Shown here: in pieces, positions 13,696-20,598 of the stretch
How positions within the stretch are numbered: the stretch's first letter is position 1
How the letters are laid out: the number at the start of each line of letters is the position of its first letter
Assembly (NCBI GenBank): GCA_964614585.1
Contig: CAZTLW010000018.1
Coordinates: 1-25,618 of the forward strand
Source: JAHEFX01 sp964614585
GTDB lineage: Bacteria > Actinomycetota > Acidimicrobiia > Spongiisociales > JAENVV01
DNA length: 25,618 nt
Direction: 5' to 3'
Notes under the pieces: model-generated
What the model saw: only the letters and a program-made list of their open reading frames with translations
Database searches by the model: none
What the model was told of the DNA's origin: nothing
Made by a program: the position numbers and the translations under genes

Positions 13696-14180
13696 CCGCG
13701 GTGGTGGTGGCCGCCCTGTTCGGGTTGGGCGCGGCACCGGCCGGCGCCGACACGCTCGAGACGGACGAGCAATTGGCGCCGTTCATCGCCGAGGCAGCCG
13801 ACCTGCTGCTGGCGGCCGGCTACGACATCGCCGACCTCGTCTGGGTGGAGGTCGAAGTCGCCGACCTCGAGGGTGGGGTCCTCGGGGAGGCCGTCGGTCG
13901 CCGCGTCTCGATCGACCGCGACGCCGGAGGGCGAGGTTGGTTCGTCGACCCGACCCCACGTGACGCCGAGGAGTTCGGTCCGGCCCGGGCCGGGATCGCA
14001 CGGGCACGGGTGCCCGGACCCGCCGACGGTCGCATCGACCTGTTGTCGACCGTGATCCACGAACTCGGCCACACCATCGGCCTGCGCCACGGCGACGCCC
14101 CGTTCATGGCCGGCCGCCTCGCCGCCGGGACCCGGGCGCTGCCGCCGCGAGTCGTGCCCGGGGTCGTGGCGATCGCCTGA
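13680..14180 (+). CDS. Small secreted matrixin-like metalloprotease
   Basis: This 166-residue protein has an N-terminal signal peptide (MGRRLTAVVVAALFG, cleavage likely after A-G-A near residue 23). It also has the metzincin zinc site H127-E-L-G-H131-T-I-G-L-R-H137, with a Met (M143) six residues later that may serve as the Met-turn. This is unusually small for a matrixin, since only about 60 residues separate the signal from the first clear core segment. It is probably exported. The ATG at 13680 lies inside the end of the HIT gene (16-base overlap). Its stop TGA directly abuts the convergent TDO stop, forming TGATCA at 14178-14183. Confidence 0.75.
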   Translation: MGRRLTAVVVAALFGLGAAPAGADTLETDEQLAPFIAEAADLLLAAGYDIADLVWVEVEVADLEGGVLGEAVGRRVSIDRDAGGRGWFVDPTPRDAEEFGPARAGIARARVPGPADGRIDLLSTVIHELGHTIGLRHGDAPFMAGRLAAGTRALPPRVVPGVVAIA

Positions 14181-15242
14181 TCAGCCGAAGCCCATCGAGG
14201 CCCGCACGTCGGGCGGGAGCGGGGGAATGGCCTCACGGGGGACCAGGTAGGTGGCGATGTCCAACAGGTCGGTCCAGACCCGGTAGCGGCGGGCGGCCTC
14301 GGCGAGGTACTCGAATCCCGACGTGCCGCCGGTGCCGATCCGCCCGCCGATCATCCGGCGGGCCATCAGGGCGTGCCCGTGGCGCCAGGTCGTGAACCCC
14401 TCGTCGATGTCGACGAGGGCGGTCAGCATCCGGAACGGCAGTTGCATGATCGGCTCGTCCCGGTACAGGTGGATCATCACGGCGGCGAGGAACGCGCGTC
14501 GCGACAGGCGTCGCTCCCCGGCGGCCTGCTCGGCCTCGTACAGCTCGTCGTCGAAGAGCGCCGCGAACCGGGCCCGGTTGGCATCGGCGCGGGCGAGTTG
14601 GGCCAGCCGGGCGTCCTCGGTGAGGTTGTCGTTCGCCTCGATGAGTCGCACCTCGCGGGCGGCCAGTTCGTCGACCGAGGTGCGGTAGGCCTCCCAGAAG
14701 GCGAAGCCGGGGGCCTCGAGGAAGGGCGTCCGCTCCAGCCAGGCCTCGACGAGATCGAAGAGCGACTGGCCCTCCTCGGAGGCGGCCACGGCGTCGGCGT
14801 GCTCGGGGGAGAGGCGGCTCGTGTACGCCCGGCCGTCGATGGGCAGCCGGGCGTCGCGGGGGATGCCGAGCCGGTTCTCGATGAGCCGCCACTGCACCGA
14901 CTGGAAGCCCGACGCGGGCACGAGCCGATCGCGGAAGTCCATGAAGTCGAGGGGCGTCATCGTCTCGAGCGTCGCCAGCTGGTCCATGAGGATCCGCTGG
15001 ATGCCCACGACCCGGTTGAGGTGGCCGACCAGGGCCAGCATGGCCGATTCGGGCACGTCGTCGCCGGCGAGCAGGTCGTGGACGGCCCCGAGCTCGTGGA
15101 GGACCTGGCGGAACCACAGCTCGTAGGCCTGGTGGACGATGATGAAGAGCAGTTCGTCGTGCGCCTCCGTCAGTGGCCGTTGGGTGGCCAGCAGCTCGTC
15201 GAGGCCGAGGTAGTCGTGGTAGTAGACCGGTCCGTCACTCAC
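14181..15242 (-). CDS. kynA: Tryptophan 2,3-dioxygenase
   Basis: This 353-residue heme enzyme should oxidise L-tryptophan to N-formylkynurenine, the first step of the kynurenine route. Signatures are YYHDYLGLDELLATQ at the N-terminus, HDELLFIIVHQAYELWFRQV, and TWRHGHALMARRMIG with GTGGTSGFEYL near the C-terminus, where the heme-ligand His and substrate loop lie. The GTG at 15242 is chosen because the family similarity begins at once and a -10 TAGCGT ends 7 bases before it; the 21 codons upstream belong to an intergenic hairpin. No kynU or separate formamidase is adjacent, but an alpha/beta hydrolase domain with formamidase-like motifs occurs at 23427-24578. Confidence 0.93.
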   Translation of the reverse strand: MSDGPVYYHDYLGLDELLATQRPLTEAHDELLFIIVHQAYELWFRQVLHELGAVHDLLAGDDVPESAMLALVGHLNRVVGIQRILMDQLATLETMTPLDFMDFRDRLVPASGFQSVQWRLIENRLGIPRDARLPIDGRAYTSRLSPEHADAVAASEEGQSLFDLVEAWLERTPFLEAPGFAFWEAYRTSVDELAAREVRLIEANDNLTEDARLAQLARADANRARFAALFDDELYEAEQAAGERRLSRRAFLAAVMIHLYRDEPIMQLPFRMLTALVDIDEGFTTWRHGHALMARRMIGGRIGTGGTSGFEYLAEAARRYRVWTDLLDIATYLVPREAIPPLPPDVRASMGFG

Positions 15243-15249
15243 CGCACGG

Positions 15250-15255
15250 ACGCTA
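15250..15255 (-). promoter_or_regulatory. -10 element (TAGCGT) of TDO, probably leaderless
   Basis: On the minus strand TAGCGT ends 7 bases before the GTG at 15242. The expected transcription start is at the start codon, and no ribosome binding site is seen. The upstream hairpin arm starts 7 bases further on. Confidence 0.45.
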
Positions 15256-15261
15256 CGCGCT

Positions 15262-15312
15262 CGTTCTTGTGTCGCCCAGCCCTCGAGGGGAGGGTTGGGC
15301 GACACAAGAACG
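15262..15312. repeat. Near-perfect 51-base inverted repeat upstream of TDO
   Basis: CGTTCTTGTGTCGCCCA (15262-15278) is the exact reverse complement of 15296-15312. The stem continues inward with one G-T pair and five Watson-Crick pairs (15279-15284 with 15290-15295), leaving a 5-base loop: about 23 pairs in total. It lies between the stop of the molybdopterin gene (15324) and the TDO -10. It is most simply a terminator of the former, but it also covers the place of a TDO -35. Confidence 0.7.
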
Positions 15313-15323
15313 GGTTGGGGAGG

Positions 15324-16322
15324 TCACGTCAGCGGGAACGGGGACTGCACCCACCAGGGTGCCGGGGACGGCTCGATCTCCGTCACCCACTTGACCCACC
15401 AGAACCCTCGCCGGCCCGGTGCCACCAGCCGGGCCGGGAAGCCGTGCTTGCGGCGCAGGGTCTCGTCGCCGTAGCCCACCGCCAGCCAGAGGTGGTCGAG
15501 GTCGGAGACCGGCAGCCGCCGCGAGTAGCCCGTCGCCGAGCGGACGAAGATGCTGCGGGCCTCGCCCGGGTCGACGAGTCGGTCGAGGCGCACCCCTTGC
15601 CACGACTGGGTGGCGAACCAGCCCCCGGTGCAGTCCAGCGTCGCCTCGACGGTGTCGTCGGCCAGCGCCGTGAGGGTGGCCAGGTCGAGTTCCTCGTCGC
15701 CGACCCGCACCCGCCACGTCTCGGGGTCGAGGTCCGGGGGCCGGTCGTCGAGCCACTGCACCCCGGGCATCGAGCCCGGGTCGAACGACCCGCGGTCGTG
15801 GGACCCGGTGAAGCGGCGGTCGGCGCCCGGCGCCCCGGTGGCGGCGAGCACGCCCTCGGTCCCGAGCCAAACGAGGCCGGCACCGGCCCCGAGCGCGCCG
15901 ACCCGGAGGAACCGACGACGGTCCGGGTTGGTCGGTTTGGGGGCGGGGCGCGTGCGCAGGTGGAGGGCGGTGACCACCGCGGTGCCGATCCCGGCCCCGA
16001 CATGGACCTGCATGGACGTGAGGGGGCCGATCCAGTCGACGAGGCCGGTCGTCAGGGCCACCCCCGAGGCCACCGTCACCACGGCGAGGATCGAGAGGAC
16101 GATCGAGGTGGCCCGCCCCGGTCGGTCCCGGCGGATCCCGCGGGCGGCGATGCGGGCCTTCAGGGGGGCCAGCACGAGCACCGCCAGGCCGAGGATGCCG
16201 TGGGCGACGACGACCCAGCCCCCCGGTTCGGTGCCGATGGCGAAGGCGAGCACGCCGGTGCCCACCCCGCCGGCTACCAGCCAGGCGAGGGCTCGATTCA
16301 CCTCGCGTGCCGTCCACCGCAT
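15324..16322 (-). CDS. Membrane molybdopterin-dependent (sulfite-oxidase-like) oxidoreductase
   Basis: This 332-residue protein has two parts. Residues 1-125 contain about four membrane spans with histidines H41, H107 and H121 that could hold heme, as in cytochrome b561-like or YedZ-like membrane domains. A twin-arginine-type stretch R135-R-R-F-L-R140 and another hydrophobic segment (about 141-160) come next. After it lies a sulfite-oxidase-fold Moco domain (about 190-332) with the expected molybdenum-binding cysteine C231 in LDCTGGW and WQGVRLDRLVD. The Moco domain is probably outside the membrane. The substrate is unknown. The ATG at 16322 starts the conserved membrane region. It is divergent from dnaE2, and the LexA box lies 56 bases upstream of its start, so weak SOS control is conceivable. 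Confidence 0.85.
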   Translation of the reverse strand: MRWTAREVNRALAWLVAGGVGTGVLAFAIGTEPGGWVVVAHGILGLAVLVLAPLKARIAARGIRRDRPGRATSIVLSILAVVTVASGVALTTGLVDWIGPLTSMQVHVGAGIGTAVVTALHLRTRPAPKPTNPDRRRFLRVGALGAGAGLVWLGTEGVLAATGAPGADRRFTGSHDRGSFDPGSMPGVQWLDDRPPDLDPETWRVRVGDEELDLATLTALADDTVEATLDCTGGWFATQSWQGVRLDRLVDPGEARSIFVRSATGYSRRLPVSDLDHLWLAVGYGDETLRRKHGFPARLVAPGRRGFWWVKWVTEIEPSPAPWWVQSPFPLT

Positions 16323-16377
16323 GGGCGCCAGTGTGCCAGCACATCTCGCCCACGCGAGGGGCCCATCCCCAGCCCGG

Positions 16378-16395
16378 ACCGAACACATGTTCGAT
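16378..16395. promoter_or_regulatory. LexA (SOS) box upstream of dnaE2
   Basis: ACCGAACACATGTTCGAT contains CGAAC-N4-GTTCG and is the exact reverse complement of the imuA' box at 5146-5163. It ends on the first base of the dnaE2 -10 element. It lies between the divergent molybdopterin and dnaE2 genes. Confidence 0.87.
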
Positions 16396-16400
16396 ACACT
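16395..16400 (+). promoter_or_regulatory. -10 element (TACACT) of dnaE2, probably leaderless
   Basis: TACACT starts on the last base of the LexA box, as TATGGT does at imuA'. It ends 9 bases before the ATG at 16410, so the transcript probably starts at or within 3 bases of the start codon. No -35-like sequence is visible. Confidence 0.6.
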
Positions 16401-16409
16401 CGGCCGACC

Positions 16410-19400
16410 ATGGCCGGGTACGCCGAGCTCCACGCCCACACCAACTTCTCGTTCCTCGACGGAGCCTCCCACCCCCACGCCCTCGTCGAGACGGCGGCCG
16501 CGCTCGGCTACGACGCCCTCGCCGTCACCGACCACCACGGCTTCTACGGGGCGGTCCACGTGGCGATGGCCGCCCGGGAGGTGGGCCTCCCCATCGTCTA
16601 CGGCACCGAGATCGGCATCGCCCCCGAGGTTGCCGCAGGCGGCGACCCGTTCCTCGACGCCGAGATCGGCGACGTCCTCCGGTGGGAGGACGAGCGCCGC
16701 GTCGACCCGTCGACCCGGCGGGGCCGCAGCGTGCGCGCCCACGGCACCAAGCCACTGGATGCCCACGACGTCGACCACCTCGTGCTGCTCGCCACCGGCC
16801 CCGACGGCTACTCGGCGATCAGCCGACTCGTCTCCACCGCCCAGTTCCGAGGAGAGAAGGACCGCCCCGCCTACACCTGGGACGACCTCGCCACCTGTGC
16901 GGCCACCGGCGACGTCGTCGCCCTCACCGGCTGCTGGCAGGGCGCCGTGCCCCGCGCCGCGGCCCACGGCGATCTCGACGCAGCGGTCGCCGAGGCCTCC
17001 CGGCTGCGGTCGATCTTCGGGTCCCGCCTCCACGTCGAGCTGTGGGACCACCGCATGCCCGAGGACGACCGTCGCAACGAACTGCTGGTCGAGGTCGCCC
17101 GGCGCCTGTCGCTGCCCATCGTCGCCACCAACCAGGTGCACTACGCCGACCCCGACGACGCCGACCTCGCCGAGGTGCTCTCGGCCATCGCCGGCCGCCG
17201 CGACCTCGCCGCCCACGACGGGTTCCGCCATCCCACCGACGAGCGCTACCTGAAGCCCGTCGACCTCATGGAGCGACGATTCGCCCGGTTCCCCGGGGCG
17301 GTCGCCCGCGCCGCCGACCTCGGCCGGGACCTCGCCTTCGACCTCCACGTCGTCGCCCCCGACCTGCCCGACTTCCCGATGCCCGGCCACTTCCGCGACG
17401 AGATGGACTTCCTCCGCCACCTCACGTACGAGGGCGCCCGCGACGTCTACGGCGACGGGGCGGGCGGCATCGATCCTCGGGCGAAGACCCGCCTCGACCA
17501 CGAACTCGATGTCATCGGCCGCCTCGGGTTCCCGGGGTACTTCCTCGTCGTCTGGGACCTCGTCAACTTCGCCCGGGAGCGAGGCATCTACTGCCAGATC
17601 CGGGGGTCCGGGGCCGACTCGGCGGTCTGTCGCACGATCGGCCTCACCCGGGTCGACCCGATCCGGCTCAACCTGCCGTTCGAGCGGTTCCTGTCCGAGG
17701 AGCGGGGGCGGGCGCCCGACATCGACGTCGACTTCGAGGCCGACCGACGCGAGGAGGTGATCCAGTACTGCTTTCGGCGCTACGGCCGGGAGCGGGCGGC
17801 GATGGTCGCCAACGTCATCACCTACCGCGCCCGCAGCGTGCTCCGCGACGTCGTCAAGACGTTCGGATTCAGCCAGGCCCAGGCCGACGGCATGTCCCGC
17901 TACCTCGACACCCGCAACCCCCAGGCCCTGCCCGCCGAGCAACCGCTCCCCGAGGGCCTCACCGCCGACCTCGTCTACGACCTCTGTCGGCGCCTCGACG
18001 GCTTCCCCCGCCACCTCGGCATCCACTCGGGCGGCATGGTCATCGCCGACCGGCCGCTCTGGCAGGTGGTGCCCCTCGAGTGGGGGCGGATGGAGGGGCG
18101 GTCGGTGCTCCAGTGGGACAAGGAGTCGTGCGGGCTCATCGGGGTGGTGAAGTTCGACCTGCTCGGCCTCGGGATGCTCAACGCCCTCCATCTCGCCGTG
18201 GACACGATCGCCGAGACCCAGGGCCTCACCATCGACCTCGCCCGCATCCCCCAGGAGCCGACGATCTACCGCCAGATGACCCGGGCCGACACCGTCGGGC
18301 TCTTCCAGGTGGAGTCACGGGCCCAGATGGCGACGCTGCCGAAGATGAAGCCGCGGACGTTCTACGACCTGGCGGTCGAGGTCGCCCTCATCCGGCCGGG
18401 CCCGATCCAGGGCCAGTCGGTGCACCCCTACCTGCGGCGGCGCAACGGCCAGGAGCCCGTCCGGTACCCGCATCCATCGGCCGAGCCGGTGCTGGCCAAG
18501 ACCCTCGGGGTGCCGATCTTCCAGGAACAGCTCATGGAGCTCGCCCGGATCTGTGCGGGCTTCGACGCCGGCCAGGTCGACCGGCTCCGGCAGGCGATGA
18601 CCCACAAACGCAGCGAACAGGCGATGGAGCGGCTGCGCGACGAGGTGTTCGCCGGGATGGCCGCCAACGGGATCGCCGGGGCGGCCGCCGACGAGATCTG
18701 GGAGAAGCTGCAGGGGTTCGGCCAGTTCGGCTTCCCCGAGTCCCACTCGGTGAGCTTCGCCTACATCGTCTACATGTCGGCGTGGCTGCGGTACCACTAC
18801 CCGACCGAGTTCCTCGCCGGGCTCCTCAACGCCCAACCGATGGGCTTCTACTCGCCCAACTCGCTCGTCCAGGACGCCCAGCGTCACGGGGTGGTGGTGC
18901 TCGGCCCCGATGTCAACGCGTCGGCCCACGACGCCACCGTCGAGCCCCACCACGCCGACCCCGACGACGTCGTCACCTACCTCGGCACCTCGTGGCGGCG
19001 GGGGCGGGGGCCGATCGATGACCCGCTCCGGCCCGCCGTGGCGCTCCGGATGGGGCTGGCGTCGGTGCGGGGCCTCGGCCATGCCGAGACCGCCCGCATC
19101 GAGGTCGCTCGCGAGATCGACGGCCCGTTCACCGCTCCCGAGGACCTGGCCCACCGCACCGGCCTGGCCGTCGAGGCCCTGGAGGCGTTGGCGGCGGCGG
19201 GGGCGATGGAGTCGATCGGGATCGGGCGTCGGGAGGGGTTGTGGGCGGCCGGGGCGCTCGCCCAGCTCGGACCCGACCGGCTCGCCCTGGCCCCGGGCGT
19301 CGAGGCCCCCACCCTGCCGGGGCTGGGGGAGGAGGAGCAGGCGGTGCTCGAGCGGTGGGCGACCGGGGTGTCGCTCCGTCACCCGGTCTCGTTCATTCGT

Positions 19401-19733
19401 GACCGCCTGACGGAGGCGGGATGCCTCACCTGCCTGGAGGCCCTGGAGCTGCAGCGGCACAACGCCCGGGTGCGGGTCGGTGGCATCGTCACCCACCGCC
19501 AGCGCCCCGGTACCGCCCGAGGGATCATCTTCTTCAACCTCGAGGACGAGACGGGGCTGCTGAACGTCGTCGTCTTCCCCGACCTGTGGGCCCAGCAGCG
19601 CGACGTCGCCCGCCGGAATCCGGGGCTGGTCATCGACGGCGTCCTCGAGTTCGAGGACGGGGTGACCAACCTCGTGGCCAAGCGCTTCGCCCCATTCGGG
19701 GTCGAGGGCGTGACGAGCCGGGACTTCCGGTGA
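16410..19733 (+). CDS. dnaE2: Error-prone DNA polymerase DnaE2
   Basis: This 1107-residue C-family polymerase has the usual length for DnaE2. The N-terminal PHP domain starts AELHAHTNFSFLDGAS. The polymerase core has catalytic acids D437 and D439 in P-DIDVDF and D583 in VKFDLLGL. The GRGS motif reads CQIRGSGADSAVC, a variant. An OB-fold follows near the C-terminus (about 1027-1070, VRVGGIVTHRQRPGTARGI). The role is lesion bypass with ImuA' and ImuB after DNA damage, at the cost of mutations. The ATG at 16410 is chosen because the PHP domain begins at once and the LexA box and -10 lie directly upstream. The frame is open far further up only as a shadow of TDO and the molybdopterin gene. Confidence 0.93.
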   Translation: MAGYAELHAHTNFSFLDGASHPHALVETAAALGYDALAVTDHHGFYGAVHVAMAAREVGLPIVYGTEIGIAPEVAAGGDPFLDAEIGDVLRWEDERRVDPSTRRGRSVRAHGTKPLDAHDVDHLVLLATGPDGYSAISRLVSTAQFRGEKDRPAYTWDDLATCAATGDVVALTGCWQGAVPRAAAHGDLDAAVAEASRLRSIFGSRLHVELWDHRMPEDDRRNELLVEVARRLSLPIVATNQVHYADPDDADLAEVLSAIAGRRDLAAHDGFRHPTDERYLKPVDLMERRFARFPGAVARAADLGRDLAFDLHVVAPDLPDFPMPGHFRDEMDFLRHLTYEGARDVYGDGAGGIDPRAKTRLDHELDVIGRLGFPGYFLVVWDLVNFARERGIYCQIRGSGADSAVCRTIGLTRVDPIRLNLPFERFLSEERGRAPDIDVDFEADRREEVIQYCFRRYGRERAAMVANVITYRARSVLRDVVKTFGFSQAQADGMSRYLDTRNPQALPAEQPLPEGLTADLVYDLCRRLDGFPRHLGIHSGGMVIADRPLWQVVPLEWGRMEGRSVLQWDKESCGLIGVVKFDLLGLGMLNALHLAVDTIAETQGLTIDLARIPQEPTIYRQMTRADTVGLFQVESRAQMATLPKMKPRTFYDLAVEVALIRPGPIQGQSVHPYLRRRNGQEPVRYPHPSAEPVLAKTLGVPIFQEQLMELARICAGFDAGQVDRLRQAMTHKRSEQAMERLRDEVFAGMAANGIAGAAADEIWEKLQGFGQFGFPESHSVSFAYIVYMSAWLRYHYPTEFLAGLLNAQPMGFYSPNSLVQDAQRHGVVVLGPDVNASAHDATVEPHHADPDDVVTYLGTSWRRGRGPIDDPLRPAVALRMGLASVRGLGHAETARIEVAREIDGPFTAPEDLAHRTGLAVEALEALAAAGAMESIGIGRREGLWAAGALAQLGPDRLALAPGVEAPTLPGLGEEEQAVLERWATGVSLRHPVSFIRDRLTEAGCLTCLEALELQRHNARVRVGGIVTHRQRPGTARGIIFFNLEDETGLLNVVVFPDLWAQQRDVARRNPGLVIDGVLEFEDGVTNLVAKRFAPFGVEGVTSRDFR

Positions 19734-19750
19734 GCGGCCCGTTGGCCCGC

Positions 19751-19800
19751 CAGTACTGAGTACTGAGTACTGAGTACTCGGTACCGACGGCGCAGCCGTC
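19751..19800. terminator. AGTACT heptad array and hairpin after dnaE2
   Basis: Four tandem heptads of form N-AGTACT begin at 19751, 19758, 19765 and 19772, followed by a degenerate unit C-GGTACC (19779-19785). A hairpin GACGGC (19786-19791) with GCCGTC (19795-19800) follows and overlaps the stop of the convergent SDR gene. The start GCCAGTACTGAGTACT is identical to the start of the array after imuB. It is probably a two-way terminator or a protein-binding array. Confidence 0.6.
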
Positions 19801-20534
19801 TACCGCGGGCGGACGCTGCCCAGGCCGCCGTCGATGCCGATGATCTGGCCGGTCACCCAGTCGTTGGCGGGATCGAGCAGCCAGGTCATCGCCGAGACGA
19901 TGTCGTCCGGTTTGCCCAGCCGACCGAGGGCGTGCATCGCCAGCGAGGCCTCACGGGAGGCATCGGAGGCAGTCAGGCGTTCGGTCATCGGGGTCTGCAC
20001 CAGCCCCGGGGCGACGGCGTTCACGCGAATGCCCCGGGTGGCGTAGGTGGCGGCGGCCGCCCGGGTGAGGCCCTCGACGCCACCCTTGGCGGCGGCGATC
20101 GCCTCGTGGTTCGGCAACCCGGTCCGCACGGCGGCGGTGGACGTGACGACGATGGAGCCGCCCGTCTTGAACATGGCCTTGGCGCCGGCCCGCACCGCCG
20201 CGAAGGCCGACCAGAGGTTGGCCTCCAGCGTGGACGCGAACTCCTCGTCCGAGGTGACATGGCCGGGCTTCAGCAGCATCGACCCGATGCAGTTGACGAC
20301 GCCGTCGATGCCGCCGAAGGCCTCGGCGGCGCCGTCGATGGCGGCGGTGATGGTGGCGGGGTCGCCTGCGTCGACGACGGCCGAGCGGGCGCCGAGCTCG
20401 TCGGCGAGGGCGCCGATGCGGTCGCGATCCCGGCCGGCGACGAGGAGCTGGTCGCCGCTCTCGGCGAGGTGTCGGGCGAGCGTCGAGCCGATCCCGCCGG
20501 TGGCCCCGAGGATGACGGTGCGTCGAGATTCCAT
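19800..20534 (-). CDS. SDR-family NAD(P)-binding protein lacking the catalytic tyrosine
   Basis: This 244-residue short-chain dehydrogenase/reductase-like protein has a nucleotide-binding glycine motif GATGGIGSTLARHL (10-23) and an NCIGS motif (81-85). The active-site serine S132 is present, and K150 fits the YxxxK lysine, but the tyrosine position holds I146 (NHEAIAAAK). Similar NHEAIAAAK sequences appear to define an SDR subgroup, so this may be a natural variant rather than decay. Activity and substrate are uncertain. The ATG at 20534 is chosen because the glycine motif follows at residue 10; upstream codons lie in the promoter region. It is convergent with dnaE2 and divergent from the next gene. 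Confidence 0.85.
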   Translation of the reverse strand: MESRRTVILGATGGIGSTLARHLAESGDQLLVAGRDRDRIGALADELGARSAVVDAGDPATITAAIDGAAEAFGGIDGVVNCIGSMLLKPGHVTSDEEFASTLEANLWSAFAAVRAGAKAMFKTGGSIVVTSTAAVRTGLPNHEAIAAAKGGVEGLTRAAAATYATRGIRVNAVAPGLVQTPMTERLTASDASREASLAMHALGRLGKPDDIVSAMTWLLDPANDWVTGQIIGIDGGLGSVRPR

Positions 20535-20563
20535 GTAGGGGTTACGGAGGCACCCGGCCGGTC

Positions 20564-20589
20564 GTACGAAAGCCCGTCGGGTCTCGTAC
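20564..20589. promoter_or_regulatory. Inverted repeat in the SDR / DUF2867 divergent region
   Basis: GTACGA (20564-20569) and TCGTAC (20584-20589) are inverted copies flanking a smaller CCCG-T-CGGG stem. The right arm overlaps the -10 of the plus-strand gene (TACGGT 20587-20592). It could be an operator controlling both divergent genes. Function is inferred from position only. Confidence 0.3.
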
Positions 20590-20592
20590 GGT
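20587..20592 (+). promoter_or_regulatory. -10-like TACGGT, leaderless
   Basis: TACGGT ends 6 bases before the ATG at 20599, giving a start site at or by the start codon. No ribosome binding site is present. Confidence 0.4.
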
Positions 20593-20598
20593 AGGTAG

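Noticed and set aside
14373..16409. Extension of the dnaE2 frame upstream by 679 codons
   Set aside because: The translation mirrors TDO and the molybdopterin gene and has no domain. The LexA box, -10 and PHP start fix the real start at 16410.
18315..19496. Long minus-strand open frame inside dnaE2
   Set aside because: It has no start signal, promoter or recognisable domain and lies fully within a conserved polymerase. It is a shadow of dnaE2.
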